Shown here one piece after another: positions 28,358-37,382 of a DNA stretch of 64,000 bases. A program made the translations under genes and the position numbers. The notes beneath the pieces were generated by a model that ran no database searches, was not told where the DNA came from, and was given only the letters and a program-made list of their open reading frames with translations. Source of the DNA: Mycobacterium gordonae (GTDB taxonomy: Bacteria; Actinomycetota; Actinomycetes; Mycobacteriales; Mycobacteriaceae); assembly GCF_002101675.1 (NCBI RefSeq), contig NZ_LQOY01000081.1:160440-224439 (forward strand), in the 5' to 3' direction. The first letter of the stretch is position 1. Each line of letters opens with the position of its first letter.

Positions 28358-29244
28358 GCGTGACGGCGGCGGTGAAAGCACGGGTAGGCCGCCCCGTGCT
28401 GCTCAACCTTCGTCCGCTGCGCGATCGACGCGCCGACGAGGCAGGCCGTTGTGTCGTTTGCGGCACCGACACCACCTTTGCCTTCAATTCCTGGACTCTC
28501 CCCGAGGAGATGCACGCCTACTGGGCCGATTCGAGGGTGTCCCGAGCCAACGCCCGGCGCGAAAGTTTGTTCTGCCGGCAGTGCTGCAGCAACCTGCGGG
28601 TGCGGCGAATCGCTGAGGTACTCGTCCACCTTTACGGGCCGCCCGAGTGCAAGTCGTTCGCCGAGCTGGTCGAGTATCCGGAGTTTCGTCAGCTCGACGT
28701 TGCCGAAGTGAACACCATCGGGTCACTGGGTTCGCTACACAACCTGTTGCGTCAGCTCCCGAAGCTGATGTTCTCCGATTACCGTGGCCCGGACCGCTTA
28801 GGTGAGCTCATAGACGGCGTTCGAAATGAAGACATGGCCCGCTTCACCTACCCCGATGCCGCCTTCGACATCGTCTTATCGTCTGACACCCTCGAACACG
28901 TCCCGGACTTTCGGGCCGCGCTGTCAGAAACGCGGCGGGTGCTTCGCCCCGGGGGGCGCCACATCTTCACGGTCCCGGTGGTCTGGACGCACGAGACTAC
29001 CGAGGTGCGGGCGCGCATAGGCGACGACGGCGAGATCGTGCACCTCCTGCCGGCCCTCTATCACGGCAGGGGGAGCGGAGCCTACCGGTTCATCCCGGTG
29101 GGAGTCGATTTGCTGGCGTTCACAGAGTTCGGCCGCGACATCGTCGAGTACGTGCGCGAGGCCGGCTTTGAGCCGGAGGTGTACGCGGGTTCGGATGACG
29201 GGACGGGCGCCGAAATTGTGTTCGCGGGGCGCGTCAGCGGGTGA
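28354..29244 (+). CDS. SAM-dependent methyltransferase with N-terminal Cys cluster
   Basis: From GTG 28354 the product is 296 residues; GTG 28360 is equally possible. The N-terminal part has a putative zinc site (CVVCGTDT and LFCRQCCSN). The methyltransferase part contains FDIVLSSDTLEHVPDF and RRVLRPGGRHIFTVPV (class I, type 11). SAM motif I is not a clean GxGxG here: the region before YPDAAFDIV reads SDYRGPDRLGEL, so cofactor binding may be atypical. C-terminally it has LLAFTEFGRDIVEYVREAGF. It starts a plus-strand gene run with GtrA and the membrane glycosyltransferases and is probably a sugar O-methyltransferase of the glycolipid. Confidence 0.72.
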   Translation: MSVTAAVKARVGRPVLLNLRPLRDRRADEAGRCVVCGTDTTFAFNSWTLPEEMHAYWADSRVSRANARRESLFCRQCCSNLRVRRIAEVLVHLYGPPECKSFAELVEYPEFRQLDVAEVNTIGSLGSLHNLLRQLPKLMFSDYRGPDRLGELIDGVRNEDMARFTYPDAAFDIVLSSDTLEHVPDFRAALSETRRVLRPGGRHIFTVPVVWTHETTEVRARIGDDGEIVHLLPALYHGRGSGAYRFIPVGVDLLAFTEFGRDIVEYVREAGFEPEVYAGSDDGTGAEIVFAGRVSG

Positions 29245-29314
29245 CCGCGTATCCGAATGGTCTAAGAAGCGGTTCGGTTGAGGAAACCGCAGCCGTCGCG
29301 CCCAAAGGCCACCA

Positions 29315-29806
29315 ATGAGTGAATTCGACCTGCCGCCCGAATCGGCGCCGCCAGGTCCGCTGATGCGGCTCATCCACGACCAGCGCGCGGCGTTTCTGGT
29401 GGTGGGCGGCATCAACACCGTCGTGGGATTCGGGATCTTCGTCGCCTGCTCCGAGACGGTGGGCGATGTCGTCGACCGCCATTTCGGCACGGTCGCCGGT
29501 TCATTGGTGACAGTCGGTATCTCCCACGTCCTGAGTGTGCTGTTCGCCTTCGTGATGCATCGCCGGCTGGTGTTCCGCGTCAGGGGCCACGTGCTGCGTG
29601 ACCTCGTGCGCTTCGAGAGCGTCTATCTCACGACATTCGGCCTCAACGCCGTAGCCCTCCCCGTGTTGGTGGAGCTGGGCGTGCAGCGCGTCTTGGCGCA
29701 GGCGCTCCTATTCGTGCCCATCTTGGTGCTCAACTATCTCGGTCACCGCTACTTTTCGTTCCGGCGCAGCGCCGCCGACGCTCACGACGAGTCGGCAAGG
29801 AAATAG
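29315..29806 (+). CDS. GtrA-family membrane protein (putative polyprenyl-phosphate-sugar flippase)
   Basis: The product is 163 residues with four hydrophobic segments (about residues 25-46, 62-82, 101-122 and 128-146) and the family plan FLVVGGINTVVGFGIF at the start, FVMHRRLVFR after helix 2, and LNYLGHRYFSFR at the end. GtrA proteins are thought to move polyprenyl-phosphate-linked sugars across the membrane for modification on the outer side. GtrB-like glycosyltransferases are encoded at 18.3-21 kb and GT-C-like proteins directly downstream, so the system looks complete. AAAGG precedes the ATG. A decayed second copy of its middle part begins about 60 bp after its stop. Confidence 0.88.
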   Translation: MSEFDLPPESAPPGPLMRLIHDQRAAFLVVGGINTVVGFGIFVACSETVGDVVDRHFGTVAGSLVTVGISHVLSVLFAFVMHRRLVFRVRGHVLRDLVRFESVYLTTFGLNAVALPVLVELGVQRVLAQALLFVPILVLNYLGHRYFSFRRSAADAHDESARK

Positions 29807-29867
29807 TCATTGCAGCGGTTAGGGTCCCCGGCGTGGACTGAATTCCTGGGACTCGGTCAAAACATTT

Positions 29868-30018
29868 GTCACTGTTGCCATTTCGCATATCTGGGTGGTG
29901 CTGTTCGCGTTCGTGATGCAGGGCCGGTCTGGTATGCCGCGTGCGGAGCCAGGTACTGGGCGACCTCGCGCATTTCGAGGGCGTGAACTCGGTGTTCACC
30001 GGATGTCTCGGCTCGGTG
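29868..30018 (+). pseudogene. Decayed partial copy of gtrA
   Basis: This stretch repeats the central part of the intact gtrA just upstream (from about 29506). GTxACxGTxGxxATxTCxCA is followed by VLFAFVM-encoding sequence in both. After a one-base shift the copy reads GLVCRVRSQVLGDLAHFEGV against RLVFRVRGHVLRDLVRFESV in the intact protein. There is no start, the frame is broken, and both ends are missing. It lies between gtrA and the membrane protein at 30186. Confidence 0.7.
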
Positions 30019-30185
30019 CAGCGCCGCCGAACTCCACGCTCCGCCGCACGATCCGCCAAGTTGTCCCGTGCGTCCTGTGTCCACAGTCCCGAACCTCACC
30101 AGCCAGTGAGGTTAGAATCTGGGCGGCTCAGTGGGGCACCCTGTTTGAGGGCCGTTACGTTTGCAGCACAAGCGAGGAGAACGCA

Positions 30186-31649
30186 GTGAACCGACCCGGT
30201 GGGGTGCTCCGGGGTGCGGTTCGGCGTGCCCGCGCGCGGTTCACGGCCGTGACCAACCAATCGGAGCGAACCCTCTTACTAGGCACCGTCCTGGTCGCCT
30301 CGATGCTCTCGGCCACTGTCGGATTCGTGCTGGCGCATTACTACTCCGTCGATGTCATTACATCCCTGCTCATCTTTTTGCCATCCGATTGTTTTGTGGA
30401 CCTGGGCATCGACGTTGGTCGACATTGTTTCAGCGACTATGCGATCTCGGTGAAGCTTGGGATGCGGGCGAACCCGTGGGAGCCCGTCCTCATGTATCTG
30501 CCTCCCGATTTCAAGCTCGCCAGTGCTAACTATCCGGCGGCCGGCCTGGCGCCTCAGGTGATGTTCGGATTGTTAGGTAAGTGGTTGGGCGCGCCCCGAC
30601 TGGGGTTGCTGGGCTACTTGACCGTCTTGACGGCCGCGGTCTTTACTCCCGCGGTGTGGGCATCGCGTGGTGCGCTTGGTCTGGAGCGACTTGTGGTGTT
30701 CGGGGCGTGCGGTGTGGCCGCAATTCCGGCTTGGGTGGTGATCGATCGAGGCAATGCGGTCGGCTTTATGGTTCCGATCGCCTTGGTATTCCTCATTGCG
30801 CTGTGCCGCGAGCGATGGGGTCTGGCCGCCGTCATGGTGGTGCTCGCCGCGCTTCTGAAACCACAGTTTGCGGTACTGGTTGTCGTGTTGTTCGCCGCCC
30901 GACAATGGCGGTTGGGCGGCATTGCCGTCGCCGGTGTGGCCATATCGAATGTTGCCGCATACGCGCTGTGGCCCCGAGATTTTCCGGGCACGATCATCCA
31001 ATCAGTTAGTGGCATCGTCGGGTATGGCGGTTCAGCCCAATCAGCGGTTGTAGAGGGCTCTAACGCGTCGTTCGGAAAGGCGCTGCTGGCGATCCCCGAC
31101 AGGATCAAGGCAAGTCAGAACGGCGGCAAGATCCCTGATGACTTCCTTGCCGCTCCACGATCACTGATCGGGTACGTCGTGCTCGTCCTCGTCGTGGCGG
31201 TTGTCATAGGTTTAGGGAAGCGTTTGCCTCCCGTCTTGGCCGGTTTCACGATGCTTGCGGTGGCGTCGCTGTTCATCTCGCTGGCCAATCCTTACTACTT
31301 GGTGTTCGTGTTGCCCATCGCAGCCGTTGTGGTCCGAGATCCCGACGGGCCACCAGGGAGAGGAATCTTCGACCGCCCAGAAATGTCCGCAGATCGCCGT
31401 CGCGCAGTCGGTGTATGTGTGAGCATGGCTGTGGCGTTTTCCATTGCTCAGATACTTTTGCCAGGGCCGTCACGTCGCGTGGCGCCGCCGAGTGCCGACA
31501 GCGGCCTCCTGCTTGTCGACACCACAATGTCCCTCACCCCAATCCTGTGGCTTGTCACGCTGGGAGTGATTTTCACGTCGTACGCTCGGCGTCCGGCTCT
31601 TGCCCGCGCCGGTGAATCAACCGACCAACCAGGCGCGCCGCAGCGATAG
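30186..31649 (+). CDS. Multi-spanning GT-C-like membrane glycosyltransferase (GT87/DUF2029-like)
   Basis: The product is 487 residues from GTG 30186, which has GAGGAG 8 nt upstream. A longer frame runs back into the decayed gtrA copy and is rejected. There are about ten hydrophobic segments. The first outer loop contains acidic residues (FVDLGIDVGRHCFSDY). IDRGNAVGF and VLAALLKPQFAVL match the Asn and Lys-Pro hallmarks of GT87/DUF2029 mannosyltransferase-like proteins. Such enzymes use polyprenyl-phosphate sugars on the outer face of the membrane. The gene follows GtrA and precedes a second large membrane protein. Specificity is unknown; Rv1508c-type membrane proteins occupy a similar place in M. 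tuberculosis. Confidence 0.75.
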   Translation: MNRPGGVLRGAVRRARARFTAVTNQSERTLLLGTVLVASMLSATVGFVLAHYYSVDVITSLLIFLPSDCFVDLGIDVGRHCFSDYAISVKLGMRANPWEPVLMYLPPDFKLASANYPAAGLAPQVMFGLLGKWLGAPRLGLLGYLTVLTAAVFTPAVWASRGALGLERLVVFGACGVAAIPAWVVIDRGNAVGFMVPIALVFLIALCRERWGLAAVMVVLAALLKPQFAVLVVVLFAARQWRLGGIAVAGVAISNVAAYALWPRDFPGTIIQSVSGIVGYGGSAQSAVVEGSNASFGKALLAIPDRIKASQNGGKIPDDFLAAPRSLIGYVVLVLVVAVVIGLGKRLPPVLAGFTMLAVASLFISLANPYYLVFVLPIAAVVVRDPDGPPGRGIFDRPEMSADRRRAVGVCVSMAVAFSIAQILLPGPSRRVAPPSADSGLLLVDTTMSLTPILWLVTLGVIFTSYARRPALARAGESTDQPGAPQR

Positions 31650-31703
31650 ACGCGGGTAGCCAGCGAGTCGACGTTGATCATCGGCAGACGGCTACCGTGA
31701 CCA

Positions 31704-31960
31704 ATGAAGACAATGGTGTCGCGCACGGCGGGGCTGCGTCTGCGTGCACCGCTTGGGAGTGGGGCTGGCGTTGACCACCCACGGCGCAGCTTTCATCGCG
31801 TCGTGGGTTGCCGGCTATATTGGCAGGCACTGGCGATGCGGCGTCTAGCCTTTGGAATGGCGGGCGTGGCGGCGCCGTCTGGGGCGCCGAACGTGTTGCG
31901 CCGGTCGGGGCGGGACTTGGTGTCGTTCGGGGCTACGCGAAACGACCTGCCAGCGCGATC
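31704..31960 (+). pseudogene. Decayed C-terminal fragment of a DPM1-like glycosyltransferase
   Basis: The translation begins MKTMVSRTAGLRL, matching LKTMMSRTAGLSL in the intact GT2 half of the fusion gene at 18268-19749. After a large internal loss it reads YWQALAMRRLAF, matching LRWYGLAMRRPAI, then APNVLRRSGR against VLNAARRYGR. DNA similarity continues across frame changes (GGGTTGCCGGC is shared before the YW/LRWY part). The catalytic N-terminal domain is absent. This is a remnant of a second copy, now between two membrane-protein genes. Confidence 0.65.
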
Positions 31961-31975
31961 ATTCGGATAGGCTCG

Positions 31976-33625
31976 GTGCCCGAATCACAGCGCGGAGAAG
32001 ACGAATTGACACCAGACGCGGAGTTGACGCTGCACCAGGACCGCAGTGCACCGGTTGTTGAGGGCGAGGACAACGGTCGGCCCGACTCGGTGACACCGCG
32101 GCCCGACAAGCCGCGACCTGACAGATCAGCGTTCGTACTGATAGCGGCGGTCGCCTGCACGGTACTGGGCGCCAAGCTGATCACTATTTCGGCTGTCGGC
32201 TCGTCCATGCCCATCATGGATCAGTGGGATGCGGAGGCCGCACGACTTTATTCTCCTTATTTGACGGGTACGCTCTCTTTCGCCGACCTGTTCGCCCCGC
32301 ACAATGAGCACCGAATTTTCCTGCAACGCGTACTCGCGCTGGTGCATTTCGAGTTGGCCGGTGAGTGGAATCCGCGCCTCGAGATGGTCTTTCAAGCCTT
32401 CGTGCACACTGCGGTGATCGCCTCGCTGACGGCCGCGCTGATGCCACTCGTCGCGCGACACCGCCGGATCATCTTTGCCAGCTTCGTCGCACTGCTCTTC
32501 GCAATCCCATTCGGTTACGAGAACACGCTGTGGGGCTTTCAGGGTCAGTTGTATTTCATGCTGCTCTTGGGCATCGCGGCGATAGTCGCCTTCAGCGGCG
32601 CCCGACCGTTCTCCGTCCGCTGGTTCGGTGGATTGGCCGCCGGCGTGCTCAGTTTCTTTTCTTTCGCGACGGGCGCGACCAGCATGCTCACCGCCGGTGG
32701 GCTGGTGATATTGCAGCTCGCCACCAATTGCAGGAAACGCTCCGGTCGCGAATACGCAGGCGTAGCGGCGATCATGCTGATCGCGGTGGTGATGTTTTCA
32801 TGGACGGCATCAGGTTCACATCCGATGAGTACGCCGTGGACCGTCCTGCTGGGTTTGTTACTGCTGACCGCACGGGTGATCATCGCAGCGGTCCCGGCGG
32901 TTCTGTTCTGTCGCTACACGGTGCAAAGGCGGCCGTCCGTCAGTGACCGCGCGTGGGTGGCCGTCGGACTCAGTGCATGGATCGCCATTCAGTTGGCGCT
33001 GCTCGCATACGGTCGGGGAACGGTCATTGCGGTGCGGTACAACGACATCATTCTGCTTGCGTATCCGGTCGGGTTTGTGGCACTGTTCGCGCTGACGGAC
33101 CGTGCCCGCGGCACCCACCGGCGCCGGTTTGCGGGGCCGAAAGCGGCCACGGCGTGGCTGTTCGCTGTGGTGGCGGTATTCACGGGGATGGGTTACGTGG
33201 CTGGCCTCGGTGCCATCGACTGGAACAAGTCGACCCGTCAACAGGTCGTCAACGTGCAAACCTATTTCGCCACCGGCAACGTCGACCAGCTGAAAGCAAA
33301 AGGCGATCACGGCGGGACCTTCGACCTCGCCTACCCCAATCCTCGGCGCATGGCCGAGGTGCTGAGGGACCCTAACGTCAGAGCAATCCTGCCACCCGAG
33401 GTCCGGCCCCCCGACGCCGACAATGCCGGCGCCCGGCAACGTATGTGGCTCAAGGGCGCGGCCGCCGGCGTCACCGCGACCGTGACACACGTGACCCTGC
33501 AGATCGGCCCCGTCTTATTGGCAATCGGTGTCGCCTCTTTCTTCGCGGCCGCCGCACGAGCCAGCCTCTCGAGCGTCAGGGCGATGACGCCACAGACAAG
33601 CGAAAGAAGCAAATGCGCACTTTAG
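31976..33625 (+). CDS. Large multi-spanning membrane protein, probable GT-C glycosyltransferase
   Basis: From GTG 31976 the product is 549 residues. A TTG at 32006 with GGAG upstream is an alternative start. Open frame further upstream runs through the decayed glycosyltransferase copy and is rejected. After a charged N-terminus of about 45 residues come roughly ten membrane helices. The first outer loop carries SMPIMDQWDAEAARLY and LFAPHNEHRIFLQR, an acidic/His arrangement typical of GT-C enzymes that bind a polyprenyl-phosphate sugar. A later extracytoplasmic part includes DWNKSTRQQVVNVQTYFATG. The stop overlaps the following methyltransferase gene by 13 bp. I do not recognise its sugar. Confidence 0.7.
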   Translation: MPESQRGEDELTPDAELTLHQDRSAPVVEGEDNGRPDSVTPRPDKPRPDRSAFVLIAAVACTVLGAKLITISAVGSSMPIMDQWDAEAARLYSPYLTGTLSFADLFAPHNEHRIFLQRVLALVHFELAGEWNPRLEMVFQAFVHTAVIASLTAALMPLVARHRRIIFASFVALLFAIPFGYENTLWGFQGQLYFMLLLGIAAIVAFSGARPFSVRWFGGLAAGVLSFFSFATGATSMLTAGGLVILQLATNCRKRSGREYAGVAAIMLIAVVMFSWTASGSHPMSTPWTVLLGLLLLTARVIIAAVPAVLFCRYTVQRRPSVSDRAWVAVGLSAWIAIQLALLAYGRGTVIAVRYNDIILLAYPVGFVALFALTDRARGTHRRRFAGPKAATAWLFAVVAVFTGMGYVAGLGAIDWNKSTRQQVVNVQTYFATGNVDQLKAKGDHGGTFDLAYPNPRRMAEVLRDPNVRAILPPEVRPPDADNAGARQRMWLKGAAAGVTATVTHVTLQIGPVLLAIGVASFFAAAARASLSSVRAMTPQTSERSKCAL

Positions 33626-34386
33626 TAAAGGAATTCGCACCGAAGTCGGCTGGCGACCTGCTGCTTATCCTCAAGTACCAACGATGGCGATTGCCCTTTC
33701 GTCGTGAGTATCAGGCGGCAGTCGAAGGCAAGTACGGAATCGAAATCGGCGGCCCCAGCAGCGTTTTCAGCACCGTACTGCCGCTGTATCAGTGCGTACG
33801 CGGCCTTGACGGGGTGAACTTCGCAACCGATACCGTTTGGGAGGGCCACATTCAGGAGGGCCAGACCTATAGATACTTCGGTGACGGCGCTGGGCACCAA
33901 TACATCTCCGACGCGACCGACCTGAGTCAGATCCCAACGGCGCACTACGATTTCCTGTTGTCGTCGAACTGCCTGGAGCACGTCGCGAACCCCTTCAAAG
34001 CGTTGCTGGAATGGAAACGAGTCATCAAGCCCGGCGGAGGTTTCGTTCTGGTTCTGCCTAACAAGGACAGCAATTTCGATCACCGCCGCCCGGTCACCGC
34101 CTTGAGTCACTTGCTGGACGATTTCGAGCGGGATATGGGTGAGGACGATCTCACCCATCTCGAAGAGATCTTGACGTTGCATGACCTCCAAAGGGATCCC
34201 CCTGCCGGTGATTTGGAGCATTTTCGCCAGCGCAGCTTGCAGAACTTGAGCAACAGGACACTTCATCATCACGTCTTCGATGCGGCTCTGATCGAGGCGA
34301 TGTTGGCCCATTTAGACTTCGAAGTGCGCGACGTCACCACGACCCGGACCGATTTCTTCGCGCTCGCCATCAAGGGCACCGCTTGA
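33613..34386 (+). CDS. SAM-dependent methyltransferase (sugar methyltransferase type)
   Basis: The product is 257 residues from the ATG at 33613, inside the end of the preceding gene and preceded by AAGAAG. The motif KYGIEIGGPSSVFS takes the place of the usual motif I, and HYDFLLSSNCLEHVANPFKAL and KRVIKPGGGFVLVLPNKD are clear class I methyltransferase elements. The C-terminal half is His/Asp-rich (DFERDMGEDDLTHLEE). Proteins of this type are common in glycan clusters, often beside glycosyltransferases. It is cotranscribed with the membrane protein before it and the RgpF-like gene after it. Confidence 0.78.
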   Translation: MRTLVKEFAPKSAGDLLLILKYQRWRLPFRREYQAAVEGKYGIEIGGPSSVFSTVLPLYQCVRGLDGVNFATDTVWEGHIQEGQTYRYFGDGAGHQYISDATDLSQIPTAHYDFLLSSNCLEHVANPFKALLEWKRVIKPGGGFVLVLPNKDSNFDHRRPVTALSHLLDDFERDMGEDDLTHLEEILTLHDLQRDPPAGDLEHFRQRSLQNLSNRTLHHHVFDAALIEAMLAHLDFEVRDVTTTRTDFFALAIKGTA

Positions 34387-34387
34387 G

Positions 34388-35389
34388 GTGCCCGTGAAAC
34401 TCCGCTTCCTGCACGAGGAATCGCAACGCGCTGCGCTGCTTGCCGCAGCCCGCTACCGTCTCACCGGCGATGCGTCGGGCTTCGTCTGTGAAGCGCACCA
34501 GGAACTTCCGCCCCAACCCCCGGCCGGTCGACGCGCACTCGTGTTCTTTGCACACTTCGATCCGCAAGGCGTGGTCGATCCCTACGTCACCTACTACCTG
34601 GAGCAGTTGCATCGGATCGGCGCAACCATCATTTTCGTCTCCGGCTCGCCAACGCTCACACCGGAGTCCGTCGCGCCCCTGCGATCTCTGTGTGCCGGCA
34701 TTTACACGCGGCGTACGTTGTCCCTTGATTTCGGTTCCTGGCACCTCGCGTGGCGCCTATTGGGGCAGCACGGTTGGTCGCTCGACCAGTTCGACCGCCT
34801 CGTTCTGGCCAACGACAGCGTCTATGGCCCGCTGTTTCCCATCGAGGAGATGTGGGGCTCGTTCCGGGGCGCCGACATGTACGGCGCCATCGAAAGCGAG
34901 GAGTTCGGAGCGCACCTGCAATCGTTTTTCCTGGCCTGGGATCTCAACCCGCGCACCCGGGCATTCCTAAGCCGTTTCTGGGATCGGTTCCAGTACATCG
35001 TCGACAAGAACAAGCTCATCAGGCGGTACGAGATCGGCCTGTCCAAGCGCGCACGCAAAGCCGGACTGTCTATCAAACCGTTCGCATCGGCGGCAACCAT
35101 CAGCGCAACATACGAGCGTTCACCCACGCACGAGTGGGCCGTCAAGTTCCACGGGGAGCCGATCAACAACACCCTTTATTTCTGGGATGGCCTGATCGAG
35201 CACCTGAGATTTCCCTTTCTCAAAACGATTCTGCCGCGCCACAACACGCCCTGGCACGACTCGATGGCGAATCTGCCGGACTTCCTCGAGCGGCACACCG
35301 AATATCCATACGCGTTGATCAGCGCGAATGTGGAGCGGCTCGGATGCGGCCCAGCGTCCTGGATCAGGCCGTCGCCCACGCCGCAATAG
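34388..35389 (+). CDS. RgpF-like (rhamnan synthesis F family) glycosyltransferase
   Basis: The product is 333 residues with GTG starts at 34388 or 34394. ALVFFAHFDPQGVVDPYV and LEQLHRIGATIIFVSGS are the RgpF start pattern. SLDFGSWHLAWRLL and RLVLANDSVYGPLFPI carry the conserved Asp-Ser segment of the family, and YGAIESEEFGAHLQSFFLA follows. RgpF proteins take part in rhamnose-containing polysaccharide synthesis, so a deoxyhexose is a plausible donor sugar. It is shorter than many RgpF proteins and consists of the core domain only. It ends 2 bp from the stop of the convergent membrane protein gene. Confidence 0.8.
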   Translation: MPVKLRFLHEESQRAALLAAARYRLTGDASGFVCEAHQELPPQPPAGRRALVFFAHFDPQGVVDPYVTYYLEQLHRIGATIIFVSGSPTLTPESVAPLRSLCAGIYTRRTLSLDFGSWHLAWRLLGQHGWSLDQFDRLVLANDSVYGPLFPIEEMWGSFRGADMYGAIESEEFGAHLQSFFLAWDLNPRTRAFLSRFWDRFQYIVDKNKLIRRYEIGLSKRARKAGLSIKPFASAATISATYERSPTHEWAVKFHGEPINNTLYFWDGLIEHLRFPFLKTILPRHNTPWHDSMANLPDFLERHTEYPYALISANVERLGCGPASWIRPSPTPQ

Positions 35390-35391
35390 GG

Positions 35392-37290
35392 CTATCCCAC
35401 AGTCATTTCGTAGAAGTGGAGCCGTGCCGACGCGCTTGTGTCGCCAAGAGACGTATGACGGCCGACGGCGATGGTGTGGGCATGAATCTCGATGTTTGTG
35501 CCGTCCAGCGAGCGTGGAGAACTGAGCAGAAAAGGTTCGGCCGCATTCGCCGCCACGAGACGGTACGTCACTCCGTCCAGCGCGACTGTGAAGTTGGAAA
35601 GCGGAGCGACTGTGCCCTGAAACAGACGGTCGCAAAGGTTCTGGTCCAGGTCGAGGCTCACCAGCACCGCCTTGCCCGGTTGGCTCGGGCTCGGAACGGT
35701 GATGGTCTCTTTGTCGTGGACGCTGGTCTCCGAGACGCCGGTGAGCTGTCCGCAGTGTGAATGCACACGCTCGAACAGCGCCCACTGGTTCTCTATGCCC
35801 TTGAGTTCGTAATTGCACAGCAGCACACGGGAATACAGAGGTGACTCCTGTACCCCGAGACGGCCGTCGATGCCTTTGGCCGGTTTGTCGGAAGATATGC
35901 GGGAAAGCACGTGCTGAGGCCCGTTCGCGAGCGTGTCACGGTTGAGCGCGTCGAGCATTGGCGTGTACGCCGAGTATGTCTGGAAGACGGGCGTCGGATG
36001 CCAACCCAGGTTGTAGGCCCAGACTGCCGACGCCTCGCTGGGGTCCACGTGAATCGGAGCCGATCCGATGGTGTCGAGAAACCTGGCCGGGATGGCGTAC
36101 TGCGCGCGCTGCCGTGCCTTCGATTCCTCCACGCGCCGATCCCATTGCCCCGGAGTCGCCAGGGTGAACAGGCGCTGCACTGCCCGCACCGGCGAGAGTG
36201 CTATGGCCTCGGTCCGGATCAACGGCAGCGGGCCGGCCAAACCCAGGTAGACCAGCACCACCGCGACCAGTGCAACGGATCGCTCCCGCCGCCTCAACGA
36301 GGGCGTGACCACGGTCGCCACCACGATCAGCGACAGCAGGATGAAGACGTGTCCGGCATCGAAGCGTCCGAATGCCGTCTTCGCGACAATCAGGCTCACG
36401 AGTAGGACGAGCACGACGAATCGACGCGGGATGTCGGGGCGGCGGCGCACGAAAAGGAGGCAGATGGCCGCTATCCATCCGAGGGCCAACAGCACCGAAG
36501 GGATGGCGAACGGGAAGAGAGGCACGGCCATCGCGTCGACGTAACCCGACGCGACGGCAACGCTCAATCGCAACCAGACAGGTAGTTCGGCAATCGGCTG
36601 GCCCGCAAGCAACCACCAGACAACCGTGGACGTGACGAACACCGCGACCGTTGCGCTGTGGCGCCCAAGGGCCCGCCAATCACTCAACAGCGACAGGGTA
36701 AGAGCGATCGCCAAGATCATCGGGCCGCTGTTGACCTTCACCAGGAACTGAAACCCGGCGACGGCGCCGAGGGTGATGCAGGTTGCGAAAACCGTCGACC
36801 GCTTCGCATCCCGCCCCAACAGTGGCACGATCGCCCATGCAAAAGCGGCGAGAACGGCCAGGTCCGGATACAGGGAGGCGATCAGCAGATTCGCAAACCC
36901 TGTCGTCAGGAATGCGCCGAGCAGCGCAGCCGTCGGTGCATAACGTTGCCGCAGCGCTGCGGCGATCCCGAGGAACAACGCCACCAGGACAATCACCTGG
37001 TAGCCGGTAGCCAACACCGACTGGCCGTAGTAATAGAAGCCCGGGTTATGGAGGAAGCCGAGGGGACCGGCCGTGAACACGATCTCCGGGCCCCAATCAA
37101 GGTCGCGACTGCGAGCTAACGCAAGCGCGCTTTCCCAGGACGGGTCTAGCCCAACCGGAGGCTCCGTGGCTGAAATCGCTTGAAACAGGAGCGCGGCAAC
37201 GACTGCGGTAACCACCCGTTGCCAAGGAGCCGACCCCCAGTCAGCCGATGAGCACCACGACTTGAAACGATTTAATTGGCCCCCCGCCAT
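35392..37290 (-). CDS. Large membrane protein with C-terminal outer domain, probable GT-C glycosyltransferase
   Basis: The product is 632 residues with ATG preceded by GGAAAG. About ten membrane helices cover residues ~22-375. The first outer loop has VGLDPSWESALALA and RDLDWGPEIVFTAGPLGF, whose acidic residues fit a GT-C active site. The last ~230 residues form a soluble, probably extracytoplasmic domain with VPSPSQPGKAVLVSLDLD and a beta-rich end. The plan resembles mycobacterial arabinosyl/mannosyltransferase-like membrane proteins. Its promoter region is shared with the divergent GT2 gene at 37383. The donor is unknown. Confidence 0.72.
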   Translation of the reverse strand: MAGGQLNRFKSWCSSADWGSAPWQRVVTAVVAALLFQAISATEPPVGLDPSWESALALARSRDLDWGPEIVFTAGPLGFLHNPGFYYYGQSVLATGYQVIVLVALFLGIAAALRQRYAPTAALLGAFLTTGFANLLIASLYPDLAVLAAFAWAIVPLLGRDAKRSTVFATCITLGAVAGFQFLVKVNSGPMILAIALTLSLLSDWRALGRHSATVAVFVTSTVVWWLLAGQPIAELPVWLRLSVAVASGYVDAMAVPLFPFAIPSVLLALGWIAAICLLFVRRRPDIPRRFVVLVLLVSLIVAKTAFGRFDAGHVFILLSLIVVATVVTPSLRRRERSVALVAVVLVYLGLAGPLPLIRTEAIALSPVRAVQRLFTLATPGQWDRRVEESKARQRAQYAIPARFLDTIGSAPIHVDPSEASAVWAYNLGWHPTPVFQTYSAYTPMLDALNRDTLANGPQHVLSRISSDKPAKGIDGRLGVQESPLYSRVLLCNYELKGIENQWALFERVHSHCGQLTGVSETSVHDKETITVPSPSQPGKAVLVSLDLDQNLCDRLFQGTVAPLSNFTVALDGVTYRLVAANAAEPFLLSSPRSLDGTNIEIHAHTIAVGRHTSLGDTSASARLHFYEMTVG

Positions 37291-37370
37291 CTTTCCAAGC
37301 TAACAATCCGAGAGCCAATAGTGAACGTCGGCAACGATCTCAAGTCGCCTCGCGGTCGCGCGCATCCGTG

Positions 37371-37376
37371 TACAGT
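37371..37376 (+). promoter_or_regulatory. TANNNT -10 element for a leaderless GT2 transcript
   Basis: TACAGT ends 7 nt before the GTG at 37383, the spacing expected for a mycobacterial leaderless message. This decides between that GTG and one 15 nt upstream at 37368. Confidence 0.5.
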
Positions 37377-37382
37377 CAGCGC

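Noticed and set aside
29895..30185. N-terminal extension of the membrane protein at 30186
   Set aside because: It runs through the decayed gtrA copy. GAGGAG before GTG 30186 marks the start.
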